DNA from: Niastella koreensis GR20-10
GTDB lineage: Bacteria > Bacteroidota > Bacteroidia > Chitinophagales > Chitinophagaceae
Direction: 5' to 3'
Assembly (NCBI RefSeq): GCF_000246855.1
Contig: NC_016609.1
Location: 8,692,744-8,756,743 of the forward strand
DNA: 64,000 nucleotides
Part shown: positions 8,601 through 17,640 of the stretch, piece after piece
Position numbering within the stretch: the first letter of the stretch is position 1
Layout: each line of letters opens with the position of its first letter
Notes under the pieces: generated by a model
What the model was told of the DNA's origin: nothing
The model's input: the letters and a program-made list of their open reading frames with translations, nothing else
The model's database searches: none
Position numbers and translations under genes: made by a program

Positions 8601-11600
8601 GGACAGCGCTTACCGCATCATTCAACTAAAATACTATTCGCTGAAAGGAGGGAAGAAAACTCTGCAAAACCGCTTTACAGAAGGCTTGGAGACAAAAGGC
8701 ATTAAGCAATGGACCTTGAAATTGCCTGACGATGTTACTGACCGCTTACAGATAAGCGAAGTGTATGTGGCGGGAAACGAGGTATACCATCATGATGAAA
8801 ACGTGATTATTGCAACTGATGCCTCAGCGCCAAAGATCATTGTAGAAAAATTCCGGAGCACACTTACACCCGGCGCCCAAACCACCTATGCTGTTTCCAT
8901 CAAAACCAACGACAAGGCTACAGCGGCCCAATTGATGACGGTGATCTATGATGCCGCCCTCGATAAATTAGCGGAGCATCACTGGGAGATCCCGGCTGGT
9001 GAACGGAGCCGTTCTCTTCGCAGTGATTGGACGAGTGGCATTTCCTATGAAGTAAGTAAACACTCCCTGCTTACAAAAAAGCCTGAAGAACTTGTAATGC
9101 AATTGATGGGGCGGGCGCCGGGGTTGATGGTAACAAACGCTACCGGTCTCAATGATGTAATTGTGGTAGGTTATGGAGGGGAGACAACCAACAGATACAT
9201 GACAAGTAGTATGTCTGCCATTAACATCCGGGGGTTAAATGGTATCCGGTTAGAAGATTATAAACTGCCGTTGGTTGTGCTGGATGGAGTACCCTATACC
9301 GGAGAGCTGTCTTCATTAAACGTAAAAGAAATTACGGAGATCATGGTGCTGAAAGACGCCGATGCCACCGCTATCTATGGTGCGCGGGGAGCTGGTGGTG
9401 TATTGCTGATCAGTACAAAGGGTGAAATAAAATTACCGGTTGTAAAAAAGGAACCGGTATTGAAGGTGCGCAATAACTTTAATGAAACGGCCTTTTTTGC
9501 ACCGGCCATTTATGCCGGTAAAGATGGGTTGTATACATTCACCTTCACTACTGCGGAAAGCCTTACCGAATGGAGCTGGAAACTGCTGGCCCATACCCGG
9601 GAGCTGCAGTTTGCGTATGCCGAAAAAAAGCTGGTGACTCAACTGCCTTTGATGATACAACCGCAATTACCTACACATCTTTACCAGGGCGACCGCATCA
9701 TTATTAAAAGCCGGATTACCAATCTGGATACCCTGCGGGTAACAGGAATGGCGCAGTGTAAAATAGAAGATGCAGTTACCGGTAGCGCCCTTACCCCGCT
9801 GCTGGTAACAAAACCAGAAGTTGCTTTTGAGGCCGGCGCCCAATCCAATGCAGTGGCCGCTTTTGAGTTGAAAGTGCCCGAGACCTTACTGCATCCCATT
9901 AGGATCAGCCTTACGGCAAAAACCGGGGAGTATGCAGATGGCGAAGAACACGAACTACCCATTCTTTCCAGGAAAATTCTGGTGAAACAAAACCAGGCAA
10001 TTGTGTTGAAGGGAAGAGAAATGACAATATCCCGGCCAGCCATAAACAATTTATATGGGGTAGAATTATCAGTTCCCGAAAAGCCGCAGGCTGCCCTGTT
10101 ATATTCACTGCCGTTTTTGGCCAACTATTCCTACAACTGTGCGGAACAGTTATTTAACCGGATGTATGCACATGTGACCGCCCTGCAATTGATGCGGAAA
10201 GATACTGTCTTAAGAGAGTTATACCACGCAACTATTCGCTCAGCCAATACACCTGCTGAACGCCCCATTACTGCGCTGGCTCAGGAAACCATGCCCTGGT
10301 TAACTTCAGGTAACAAGGCTGCCAAAGATCAGGCAGCGTTGCTGGAGATCCTGGATACGCTCAGGGCAAAAGAAAAGATCAGGGATTACCTGGAGAAGAT
10401 CAGGAAGTGTCAGAATAGCGATGGCGGCATGAGCTGGTTCCCGGGCGGACAATCAGATGCCGGGATCTCCTTTTATCTGCTGGCACGCTTTGGTGCACTG
10501 TACAGGGCGGGTGTATCGCAGCTATTCCCGGAGATGGAAGTGCCCATCAATAATTTGATCCATTATTGTAACAACAAGCTATTCGAAGAGAAGGATCCTA
10601 ATCATCTTCCCTCCGTTTATTATTATTATGCACTCAGTTTCTGGACTCAGCATTATACGTTGGATAGTTCCCAGGCAGTTATGAGGCAATCTCATTTCGG
10701 GCGGTACTGGAAAGAACAGTATATGCTTTCTTTAAAAGACCAGGCTTTACTTTGTGTTGCCACCATACGGTATTTCCACGATAACCTGTATCAAAAGGCA
10801 GTAGAAATTTTGGAGTCTATAAAGGAACGTGCTATTGCAGATCCCGTGAATGGTACCCGCTGGAAGGAATTGGCTGAAAGCGAGGACATAGGTGCTACCA
10901 GCGAAGAAACGATTGCCTACCTGTTTGAAGCTTATAGCGAAGCAGGAGATAGGGAAGGCGTGCAACCCCATGTTGTGCAATGGCTGCTTACCAATAAGCA
11001 GCAGCACCAATGGAGTACAACTACCGGTACGGCAGCTATTATTTCGGTTTTATTGCAACAAAAAGGTTCAGCTGCCGGAACTACTAACGCAGTAAAAGCC
11101 TTGTGGCCTGATACCACTTTAAAAGTAGCTGACGGACTCCTGGATGGCAGCCGGATAGCTTTTCATGAAGCAAAGGCATTTTCTCCTTTGGTTATTCAAA
11201 AGGCAACCGACTCGCCGGTAAGCATAAATCTGGGCTGGTATTATTTTGCAGAACCGGATAGTGTGGCCGGTTTAAGTAACGGAGTGCGCATCCAAAAAAC
11301 AATTTCCCGCTACAATGAAAAAGCAAAAAGCTGGGAAAAAGCAGGGGAAACAAATGTACTGCAATTGGGAGAAAAGATCAGGATAACCATCAGCATCGAA
11401 ACGGCAAAGGCTTTACGTTATGTATTCATCAACGACCAGAAAGCGGCAGCATTTGAATCAACTGTTTATCAAAGCGGCTATCATTGGGGAAGCGACTTCA
11501 CCTATTATGAATCAATCCGTGATGCCGGCCGGCAATTCTTCGCCGATCTTATTCCATCCGGCAGAACACAAATTGAATACGAAATGACGGTAGCCCATGA

Positions 11601-11697
11601 AGGCAGCTTTAATTCGGGGTTAACTTCGCTGGAATGTATGTATCGCCCTGAAATATCAGCGTACGGTAATGTACAAAAGATATCGGCAGGAGATTAA
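5626..11697 (+). CDS. Alpha-2-macroglobulin-family protein with an inserted SusC-type plug domain
   Basis: This 2023-residue exported protein belongs to the bacterial alpha-2-macroglobulin family, which traps proteases in the periplasm or at the surface. A signal peptide starts at MRTVYSIVFSLITLS; in-frame ATGs at 5584 and 5602 are alternatives. After a ~550-residue N-terminal region comes the MG2 motif FTDRSIYRPGQTVFFK (residue ~590) and further macroglobulin domains. The thioester motif CAEQ is intact (Cys ~1505), followed by the helical thioester-domain repeat region (GGMSWFPGG). Unusually, residues ~1150-1272 read like a SusC plug: VIVVGYGG, INIRGLNG, LPLVVLDGVPYTG, IMVLKDADATAIYGARG. This block lies just before the A2M domain (LYTFTFTTAESLTEW), where the bait region is expected. 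No penicillin-binding partner gene is adjacent. Confidence 0.9.
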   Translation: MRTVYSIVFSLITLSCFSQEGQTAVWQQIELSMRTKDSLNATGNRLEQLKQDAIKNNDAANIARAYCYLMLLKDQRTEDSLYFRNSAFIDSILLSRTDTTLKAMMHYLQAQRLWKFSRMYLKFNRATYEKKDLPVNYGALNRNELDSLINFHFDQAIAIATYLQQTGQEPPLEKMLWLSSTPASFLYSPLLTDIIYAEQIICNRAAEAFSPHNYKVGAWLSLPGHAFMDTIQAVIGRQVFKDRVLSHYFKWIEQTASRKNVQSFIEFSVRQYLYQQREYENDLALQKTWETGLNEISHSEYPETKAAAIFDLCLLYKQWAEKYPAQLGVYDRRPYDTAFQFYYVKAIHLYENNKALFECYSNLKAQLDELYDLRNPFVQVNMKYENVPVRPILVRLEYKNTPQFFYRIVRMDLNERIDEKKGGAAFAGRPIYRAQTIALPLPEDYNLHRTFLKIDPLPVGRYCLLFSYDSSFVDTLVSCQPFLVTSLAVINSNERVYVLNRFTGMPVPGAKVNASYVDSKDTLYVAYTANSKGAVILPKKENYTLLISHKGDSLPESANVEKEEIAEDVYTKKEYDDLVDYYDDKIRVEIFTDRSIYRPGQTVFFKAVFLTKNPKTGEACLLNETNLKRGLNNWLKKWIKAEEPELTLEDPFGRTVDSLLIHPDSYGAVSGSFILPRNAPTGRWQIEPDYFDEGTNSGSFQVEEYKRPTFELTVSPPEKNCRFGDTLSFVLKLRSFSGSTLNNIPVKYSIERSGGDEIRNIRDTIAYTDAQGRLIIPIIDTAGYNIDKRKDIAFTYELEASATDVTGETHEVSGSLRVATRPVKIRIPLNTAINKNDLRPLLFNTKDVNGLEINSILKAKLYRIVNGDKKNDKDYSGYTDQWLYDRNELAGWFRDVQFHASPKEQEELVFETTINTAKSDKFRWPVDLLATGNYRLEVTAMEDSILTGTASKLFSVFEPGTQLPAGDHLFFQLSGNYLKRGDTLTLFSGTDRDSAYRIIQLKYYSLKGGKKTLQNRFTEGLETKGIKQWTLKLPDDVTDRLQISEVYVAGNEVYHHDENVIIATDASAPKIIVEKFRSTLTPGAQTTYAVSIKTNDKATAAQLMTVIYDAALDKLAEHHWEIPAGERSRSLRSDWTSGISYEVSKHSLLTKKPEELVMQLMGRAPGLMVTNATGLNDVIVVGYGGETTNRYMTSSMSAINIRGLNGIRLEDYKLPLVVLDGVPYTGELSSLNVKEITEIMVLKDADATAIYGARGAGGVLLISTKGEIKLPVVKKEPVLKVRNNFNETAFFAPAIYAGKDGLYTFTFTTAESLTEWSWKLLAHTRELQFAYAEKKLVTQLPLMIQPQLPTHLYQGDRIIIKSRITNLDTLRVTGMAQCKIEDAVTGSALTPLLVTKPEVAFEAGAQSNAVAAFELKVPETLLHPIRISLTAKTGEYADGEEHELPILSRKILVKQNQAIVLKGREMTISRPAINNLYGVELSVPEKPQAALLYSLPFLANYSYNCAEQLFNRMYAHVTALQLMRKDTVLRELYHATIRSANTPAERPITALAQETMPWLTSGNKAAKDQAALLEILDTLRAKEKIRDYLEKIRKCQNSDGGMSWFPGGQSDAGISFYLLARFGALYRAGVSQLFPEMEVPINNLIHYCNNKLFEEKDPNHLPSVYYYYALSFWTQHYTLDSSQAVMRQSHFGRYWKEQYMLSLKDQALLCVATIRYFHDNLYQKAVEILESIKERAIADPVNGTRWKELAESEDIGATSEETIAYLFEAYSEAGDREGVQPHVVQWLLTNKQQHQWSTTTGTAAIISVLLQQKGSAAGTTNAVKALWPDTTLKVADGLLDGSRIAFHEAKAFSPLVIQKATDSPVSINLGWYYFAEPDSVAGLSNGVRIQKTISRYNEKAKSWEKAGETNVLQLGEKIRITISIETAKALRYVFINDQKAAAFESTVYQSGYHWGSDFTYYESIRDAGRQFFADLIPSGRTQIEYEMTVAHEGSFNSGLTSLECMYRPEISAYGNVQKISAGD

Positions 11698-11712
11698 CCC
11701 GTTCCCTGCAAT

Positions 11713-11748
11713 AAAAAAAGCCCCCCGACAGTACGTCGGGGGGCTTTT
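11713..11748. terminator. Bidirectional terminator between convergent genes
   Basis: A near-perfect stem AAAAGCCCCCCGAC / GTCGGGGGGCTTTT around a short AGTAC loop is flanked by A on the left and T on the right, so it can stop both the macroglobulin gene (plus) and the TonB receptor gene (minus). Confidence 0.9.
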
Positions 11749-11767
11749 CTATCAATATCTAATCAAC

Positions 11768-14700
11768 TTAGAAAGTATATCTCAAACCAGCTTGCATTTG
11801 GTAACGTGAGCCGAAGAGATCCATTGAATATGGTGTGCCTGGGTTGGTCCAGGTATAGGTTGGGTAAGCGCCGGCAGTAGCAGGAGCTGTAACCTTTAAA
11901 CCTGTTGATGCCATTGAGTTAAACGTATTGGGTGAGAAATAAACTCTGCCCCATTTACTGTTCAGCAAATTGGTGAGGTTCACAATATCATAGGTAAATG
12001 TGATCGTGTGGGTGCTCTTTCCAACACTTAAGTTGAAATCCTGTGAAAGACGCATGTCCAGCTGTGTATTCCAGGGTGTACGTCCGCCATTGCGTTGTGT
12101 GAAATCACCACGACGGGTTTTCAGATACTTATCGCTGTTTACGTAGTTGTCAAAAGCAGTGGCCATTGTCTGATCTTTAAAGAACGAACCCAGCTCTTCT
12201 GTTTTTGGAATGTAAACCAGGCTTTGTGACTGACCGGTTCCATCATAAGTGGTGTTAACCAATCCATATGAGAAAGGTACTCCGGAAGCAGCGCTGAAGA
12301 AGAATTGAACGGTGGTAATATATTTCTTCGCATTGTTCCAGTCAAGTCTGTAATTAACGGTAGAAACGATCCTGTGACGGATATCAAAGTTAGAATAAGC
12401 CAAACCGGGGTTGTTGGGGCTCAATGACTGGTTCAACTGCCAGTTAGATTCCATGGAGTTACGGATACCATTGGTGATATCTTTTGACTGACCATAAGTA
12501 TAAGCCGCAGTTACAGCAAGACCAAAATCAAATGTCTTGTTCACCTGGCCGGTGATGCTGTATCTGTTTCCCTGTTTGGTATTGCTTAACAAATAAGCGT
12601 TGGTATATAATGGATTGATCTTTGCACCTGAGTAAATAGGTTGTTGATGTTTGGTATCATACACCCAGTAAGTAGGATTATCAACATAGTTGATCTGTTG
12701 GAACTTCAGGTCATAAAGTACCTTGGTATAAATTCCTTCCAGGGTGAATTTCCATCCGCCAGGGATCGTATAATCAAAAGCCAGGCTGCTGCGCCATACC
12801 TGTGGCATTTTAAATTTGTTGTCAACTAAGTCAACCTGGGTAGCACCGGTGGGGTCATTAACATCCTTCTTTTGATTCTTTACAAAGTTCGCTTCGCCTA
12901 TGTTGCTGCTGAGAGCGTCTTTGATAGGATCAGAACCGGCAGTATAGGGTGTAGAAGAGCGTTGGTCATAGGCGCCGAAGGTAACGCCGTTGTTATAATA
13001 GGCATAACCTAACCAGGCGAATGGTATACGGCCAGTGAAGATGCCGCTACCGCCTCTGATGATAAAGCGCTGATTGCCCATTACATCATAATTGAATCCG
13101 AGGCGGGGTGAAATCTGTACTTGTCCCAGGAAGTCGTTTTTGATATCCTTTGGCAGGGTATAAGTATACGTGTTGCCGTAGTTAGGATCAACAGGAGCTC
13201 CGGTTGTTTTGGTACTGAGCGGTTGTTTGTTTGGCAAAGAAGCCAGGTCAGCCCTGATACCAGGAGTCAGTTTTAACTTGCCCACGCGGATCTCATCCTG
13301 TGCATACAAACTGTACAGGTTGATCTTGAATGCGGCAGGGGGATGACTCATGATATAATCACGGGTATTATCGGTATAGTTATAGTTGGTTCTAACCCGG
13401 TTAGGATTGTTATTGAGGAAGTCGTTCACACTGCTGTAAGCAACGCGGCCGTTCCAGGAATTTACAAATCCATAGGTAATGTCATAAAACTCGTTGTGTG
13501 TGCCAAATGTAAAGGTGTTCATCCCTTTAACCCAGGTAAAGTTGTCGGTGAACTCATAGGTCTTCTGTTTCATGTTGAAGATGGCCCCTTCTCTATCGGT
13601 ACCCAAAAAGATGGTACCGCCATTGGAAGCGATCTCAACCTGTGGTAAAGATGGATTAGAAGAAGGCTCTCTGTAATCATGAATGTTTGAGTAACCCAGC
13701 ACCAGGCTGTTAGACAAAGCACTATTGAAATTTGATTTCAACTCCATTACAGTAGAAGACTGATTATTCACCTGTTTGAAATCAATACTACCAAAACGGA
13801 AGTTCTGTTGGTCGCGCTCCAGGTTGGTAGCTTCTGACCTGATCGTATTATTTCTGAGCGACAACCGGTGTTTAGGGCTGATCACCCAGTCTATACGGTT
13901 GAAGAATTTGGTAGAATTAGAGTAGATAGAAGTATTTCCATAAGCGCCGGCGCCATTTGAAAGGCCATATTTATTGCGCATTACCGAATCGATAGATTGG
14001 GCCTGGGCAAGGGAAATAACCGGGTTATCTGCAGAACCAGCGGCCAGGATAACAGGGTCTACCCGGCGGGTGATCTCTTCATTGGTAAAAAAGAAAAGCT
14101 TGTTCTTGATAATGGGAAGACCTACTCTGAAACCGCTTTGATACTCGTGGAAATCGGTAGGCAGGCTGCTTTTATCACCGGCGTTGTTAGGTCCTACCAG
14201 GAAGGCTGCACGGCCAAAGCCATATACTGAACCGTGAACCTGGTTGCTACCGCTACGGGTTACGGCATTGATACTGCCTCCAAGGAAGTTACCGATCTTA
14301 ACATCATATGGAGTAAGATATACCTGAACGTCCTGGATAGCATCCAGCGATACCGGGTTGGTACGGGTACTGCTGCCTGGTTGTCCGGATGAGTTGGTTT
14401 GACCTCCTAATGAAGGACTGAACCCGATAGCGTCGTTATTGATAGCGCCATCGATGGTAACGTTGTTATAGCGGAAGTTGGTACCGGCAAATGAGTTGTT
14501 ATTGCTCTGCGGAGTAATTTTTGTCATATCCTGCAGGCTTCTGCTTAACGTGGGCATATTCTTGATCTGGTTTTGCCCTACCGTTAAATTAGCCCCACCT
14601 TTTATACCGCGGCTGGCAGAAATGGTAACCTCTGTTAAGGTTTTAGACGATTCCTCCAATTTCGGGTTGATGGTGTTGGAACCCAGTGTAAGGGTTACAT

Positions 14701-14989
14701 TACTTCTGTCATCATTGGCAAAACCAATTGATGAAAAGCTAATGGTGTAAGGGCCGCCGGGTTGCAGGTTATTTACGAAATAATAACCTTTGCTATTACT
14801 GGCTGCTTTGGTAGTAAATCCTGTAGGCTCATGTACCAGCGTAATGGTCACTCCTTCCAATGGAGCGCCTTTGCTGTCTTTGATCACGCCCTCAAGCGAA
14901 GCGATTGTTTCCTGCGCATACAAATCAGGAAACACATTACATAGACAAAAAACCAAAAGTAGTCGTGTAATTAGTTTTGCGATGTTCAT
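11768..14989 (-). CDS. Oar-like TonB-dependent outer-membrane receptor
   Basis: This 1073-residue outer-membrane protein starts with a signal peptide (MNIAKLITRLLLVFCLCNVF, cleavage near YAQ). A carboxypeptidase-regulatory-like beta-sandwich follows (residues ~30-110: LEGVIKDSKGAPLEGVTITL, SSIGF). Then come a plug domain (TEVTISASRGIKGG, a TRSGSNQVHGSVYG region) and a long C-terminal beta-barrel ending in LRYTF. The plug and the asparagine-rich sequence resemble the Oar group of receptors rather than SusC: no SusD partner and no VVGYG signature. Oar proteins act in outer-membrane protein function or protein secretion in myxobacteria and are numerous in Bacteroidota; the substrate here is unknown. 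I chose the ATG at 14989 because it starts the signal peptide. Confidence 0.9.
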   Translation of the reverse strand: MNIAKLITRLLLVFCLCNVFPDLYAQETIASLEGVIKDSKGAPLEGVTITLVHEPTGFTTKAASNSKGYYFVNNLQPGGPYTISFSSIGFANDDRSNVTLTLGSNTINPKLEESSKTLTEVTISASRGIKGGANLTVGQNQIKNMPTLSRSLQDMTKITPQSNNNSFAGTNFRYNNVTIDGAINNDAIGFSPSLGGQTNSSGQPGSSTRTNPVSLDAIQDVQVYLTPYDVKIGNFLGGSINAVTRSGSNQVHGSVYGFGRAAFLVGPNNAGDKSSLPTDFHEYQSGFRVGLPIIKNKLFFFTNEEITRRVDPVILAAGSADNPVISLAQAQSIDSVMRNKYGLSNGAGAYGNTSIYSNSTKFFNRIDWVISPKHRLSLRNNTIRSEATNLERDQQNFRFGSIDFKQVNNQSSTVMELKSNFNSALSNSLVLGYSNIHDYREPSSNPSLPQVEIASNGGTIFLGTDREGAIFNMKQKTYEFTDNFTWVKGMNTFTFGTHNEFYDITYGFVNSWNGRVAYSSVNDFLNNNPNRVRTNYNYTDNTRDYIMSHPPAAFKINLYSLYAQDEIRVGKLKLTPGIRADLASLPNKQPLSTKTTGAPVDPNYGNTYTYTLPKDIKNDFLGQVQISPRLGFNYDVMGNQRFIIRGGSGIFTGRIPFAWLGYAYYNNGVTFGAYDQRSSTPYTAGSDPIKDALSSNIGEANFVKNQKKDVNDPTGATQVDLVDNKFKMPQVWRSSLAFDYTIPGGWKFTLEGIYTKVLYDLKFQQINYVDNPTYWVYDTKHQQPIYSGAKINPLYTNAYLLSNTKQGNRYSITGQVNKTFDFGLAVTAAYTYGQSKDITNGIRNSMESNWQLNQSLSPNNPGLAYSNFDIRHRIVSTVNYRLDWNNAKKYITTVQFFFSAASGVPFSYGLVNTTYDGTGQSQSLVYIPKTEELGSFFKDQTMATAFDNYVNSDKYLKTRRGDFTQRNGGRTPWNTQLDMRLSQDFNLSVGKSTHTITFTYDIVNLTNLLNSKWGRVYFSPNTFNSMASTGLKVTAPATAGAYPTYTWTNPGTPYSMDLFGSRYQMQAGLRYTF

Positions 14990-15039
14990 ATAAAGTGGGT
15001 TGATTTCTTTTGTACGGTAACTGTTATGAATTAATAAGA

Positions 15040-15315
15040 CTAAACCTTTGAACAAATTTGCTGGCAAATGCGCAGGTTGATACGGGCGTTGCGCTGGATC
15101 TTCTGATACTCACTTACCAGGTGTTTAAGTTGTTTTGTTTTGGAATCATATTCAGCGAATATATTTTCAAGTAAAAACAACTCTTTTTTTAGTTCGGTAA
15201 CGATTGCTTTTGCCGAAAAATCATGCAAACCAACGACTTCCAGTTTCTTAATAAAGTCGTCCATGGTTTGGGAAAAACCCATGTGCTGGGATGATGAAAT
15301 ATTTGCCATACCCAT
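15040..15315 (-). CDS. Small helical protein of unknown function
   Basis: This 91-residue reading frame lies just upstream of, and on the same strand as, the Oar-like receptor (51 nt between its stop and the receptor start). After a short serine-rich start it is predicted to be nearly all alpha-helical with heptad-like spacing (DFIKKLEVVGLHDFSAKAI, LKKELFLLENIFAEYDSKTK, LKHLVSEYQKIQRNARINL). It has no signal peptide or membrane span. I do not recognise a family. The regular helical pattern and its position in an otherwise empty gap argue that it is a real gene, possibly cotranscribed with the receptor, but it could be a chance frame. Confidence 0.5.
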   Translation of the reverse strand: MGMANISSSQHMGFSQTMDDFIKKLEVVGLHDFSAKAIVTELKKELFLLENIFAEYDSKTKQLKHLVSEYQKIQRNARINLRICQQICSKV

Positions 15316-15391
15316 TGTTGTGGTTGACGGAATAACGCATCAATGATGCGCTTTTAGAAAAGGCCGGCGTTTTAACTTTAGGGGGTCAGAT

Positions 15392-15793
15392 TTATGATTG
15401 GCTATCCGGAGGGTTGTAATCAGGATTAGAATGATCTTCAAAAAGGAACCGGGTATTTCTTAACGATGGGCAAAAATTGTTTGGTTGCTCACCAGCTGCA
15501 TGTACGGTAATACCTTTTTCGTAATCTGTTGTAAAGGTCTTTAATGTGATATGACTGAGATGGTTCTTTGAACGGGGCCTGTCGTCGGTTTTGCCTTCTT
15601 TGATCAGGTTGTCGTCATTAAACAGTTTCTCCAGGATGAACTCCGACATAGAATCGATATCATCATATCTTTCTACATCAGCCCAGCCAATGCTATTGGT
15701 TAAATGATCCAGGTCTACACTTACATCCAATGTATGCAGTGCAACCAGGAAGACAATTAGTCTTGAAATGCGATATCTAATCAGGGCTTTCAA
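15392..15793 (-). CDS. Small exported protein, conserved Bacteroidota type, unknown function
   Basis: This 133-residue protein begins with a basic/hydrophobic stretch (MKALIRYRISRLIVFLVALH) that acts as a signal peptide or anchor. The next part, SVDLDHLTNSIGWADVERYD and DIDSMSEFILEKLFNDDNLI, resembles a recurrent Bacteroidota pattern (acidic, a conserved ESxxExxLExxL helix) seen in uncharacterised small proteins. The C-terminus is proline-rich (NPDYNPPDSQS). It is divergent from the CNGKCH protein gene, separated by ~110 nt, so the two may share regulation. Function unknown; a link to metal homeostasis is suggested by context only. Confidence 0.65.
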   Translation of the reverse strand: MKALIRYRISRLIVFLVALHTLDVSVDLDHLTNSIGWADVERYDDIDSMSEFILEKLFNDDNLIKEGKTDDRPRSKNHLSHITLKTFTTDYEKGITVHAAGEQPNNFCPSLRNTRFLFEDHSNPDYNPPDSQS

Positions 15794-15904
15794 TGAGCCG
15801 CAAAGCTATTTTAACTTTAATTTACAGGCACAGGCTGGAGTATTATCAAATTGTTACGCGGTGTTATGGAATTGTTACCAGTTTCGTTTTTCAGGGGAAG
15901 CATA

Positions 15905-16324
15905 ATGATTTTAATCATAAAATACCCGCAATTTGCTTCTATCTTTGCGTTCGTTTTGAAGTATGTTACCATTATATTAATGTTTTTGGGACTGTTTGTT
16001 CAAACTTTCAATAAGCTGTTTATTGTATTGGACCTTCAGCTTAACGGCAGCTATATTGCCAAAAACCTGTGTGAGAACCGGAACAAACCCCAAATGCATT
16101 GTAATGGGAAGTGCCACAGGATGAAGGTGATGAAGCAGGAGCAGAAAAAAGACCAGGACAATCCCGAGCGCAAGGCGGAAAACAAATTCGAGATATTTTT
16201 TGCTAACTGCCTGCAAACAAAGCTTATCCCCGCCATTAATAACACCACCATCAGCTATCCGCATATAAAAGAGGTTACTTACGCAGGTTTCCCGGTCGCT
16301 GCGTTCCATCCCCCGCAGGTATAA
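15905..16324 (+). CDS. Small membrane protein with CNGKCH motif
   Basis: This 139-residue protein has one N-terminal membrane segment (FAFVLKYVTIILMFLGLFVQ) followed by a soluble part with the pattern FIVLDLQLNGSYIAKNLCEN, NKPQMHCNGKCHRMKVMK. I know CNGKCH-type small proteins as conserved uncharacterised Bacteroidota proteins near metal-related genes. The three cysteines and two histidines in ~20 residues could bind a metal, but this is not demonstrated. A charged linker (KQEQKKDQDNPERK) follows. I chose the ATG at 15905, which has AGGGGAAG just upstream; ATGs at 15851 and 15866 would add a few residues. It is the first gene of a three-gene set with the CCQCC and YHS lipoproteins. Confidence 0.75.
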   Translation: MILIIKYPQFASIFAFVLKYVTIILMFLGLFVQTFNKLFIVLDLQLNGSYIAKNLCENRNKPQMHCNGKCHRMKVMKQEQKKDQDNPERKAENKFEIFFANCLQTKLIPAINNTTISYPHIKEVTYAGFPVAAFHPPQV

Positions 16325-16418
16325 TGTTTTATCAGAATCAATTGTCCATTCAGTGAACATACTGATAGGGCGAACGTGTGCTATTTATAATTTTTCAAAC
16401 CGCTTTTAAGAAAGGCAT

Positions 16419-17630
16419 ATGAAATACCTGATTCCCTTTATTATCATTATATATTGTACCGGATGTATGAATACCCCGGCGAAGCCATTGATTGCGCCGG
16501 AACAGGCGGTACAAATTGATGCTGTTCCCGGCCAGTGCCCCTTCCTTACCAAAGATGAAAACGGCAATACCGTCATGAGCTGGGTGCGCATGGTAAATGA
16601 CAGTACCTCTGCATTTTGCTATGCCATTTGTACAAATGGAAAAACCTTTGGGGCGCCGGTGGTGATCCCCAACAGCGGAAATATTCAGCCCCATGGCGAA
16701 AACCTGCCCAAGATCATCTTTAAACCCTCGCATGAAATAATTGCTTTATGGGGAGCTGCCAACGCCAATCCCCGGAATAAATATTCAGGCCTGGTGTATT
16801 ATGTACAGTCGTTTGATGCCGGAAAAAGCTGGACGGCTCCCAGGTCGCTGGTTACCGATACCGCCAGTTACGATCAGCGCTATTACGACATCGCTTTATT
16901 GCCCAATGGCGAAGCGGGTATTGTTTGGCTCGATAACCGGAAAACCATCACAAAGAAAGGCTCAGCCCTGTATTTTGCAACTACGCAGGGTAAGAATGGT
17001 TTTGCAAATGCGCGGTTAATCAGTCAGCCCTGTTGCCAGTGCTGCCGTACCGATCTGTTTGTTGATAAAAAAGGAAGTATGCATGTGCTGTACCGCGGTA
17101 TTATCAATGACAGCATTCGTGATATGGTGCATATGGTGTCAACTGATGCCGGCCAATCCTTTTCAGCGCCTGAAAGGATCAGCAATGACAACTGGGTGTT
17201 GAATGGTTGCCCGCACACGGGGCCGGCCATGACGGAAAATGCAGACGGCCTGCACTTCTCCTGGTTTACCGGCGGAAAAATAAAGGGTTGTTTTTATACC
17301 AGGTCAACCGATAATGGTAAGACCTTTGTGCAACATGACAGTGTAAGTTCACAAGGCTCGCATCCCCAGCTGGCTTCGTTAACCAATGGAACGGTAGTGA
17401 TTGTTTGGGATGAATCGAAAGTGGTAAACAGTAAGGTTAGTAAAAAAATAGGCATCCAGGTGAGAGATATAGATGGAAAAAGCAAAGGGCTGAATTTTTT
17501 AACCGCCGACAGTTCGTCTGCCAGCTTCCCGGTACTGTCATCATTAAACGATCATCAGTCGATGGTGGCCTATACCCTGAACAGTGGTGATAAACCTTTT
17601 GTAACCTATCAACTGGTAGATATCAATTAA
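16419..17630 (+). CDS. Sialidase-fold (BNR repeat) lipoprotein with a CCQCC motif
   Basis: This 403-residue lipoprotein (signal peptide to lipobox TGC, residues ~11-15) has repeated beta-propeller strands of the sialidase/BNR type: FDAGKSWTAPRSL, TDAGQSFSAPERI and STDNGKTFVQHDS fit the S/T-x-D-x-G-x-x-F/W Asp-box pattern. True sialidase catalytic residues (Arg triad, Tyr/Glu) are not evident, so an enzyme role is doubtful. An unusual QPCCQCCRTD sequence (residues ~204-213) puts four cysteines in a loop. Its neighbours carry CNGKCH and YHS motifs, so I infer binding of copper or a similar metal. The YHS gene starts 10 nt downstream, which indicates one operon. Confidence 0.8.
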   Translation: MKYLIPFIIIIYCTGCMNTPAKPLIAPEQAVQIDAVPGQCPFLTKDENGNTVMSWVRMVNDSTSAFCYAICTNGKTFGAPVVIPNSGNIQPHGENLPKIIFKPSHEIIALWGAANANPRNKYSGLVYYVQSFDAGKSWTAPRSLVTDTASYDQRYYDIALLPNGEAGIVWLDNRKTITKKGSALYFATTQGKNGFANARLISQPCCQCCRTDLFVDKKGSMHVLYRGIINDSIRDMVHMVSTDAGQSFSAPERISNDNWVLNGCPHTGPAMTENADGLHFSWFTGGKIKGCFYTRSTDNGKTFVQHDSVSSQGSHPQLASLTNGTVVIVWDESKVVNSKVSKKIGIQVRDIDGKSKGLNFLTADSSSASFPVLSSLNDHQSMVAYTLNSGDKPFVTYQLVDIN

Positions 17631-17640
17631 AACAGAACCG

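Noticed and set aside
16419-17630. Annotation as a true exo-sialidase
   Set aside because: Asp-box repeats are present but the catalytic arginines and Tyr/Glu are not evident, and the context is metal-related.
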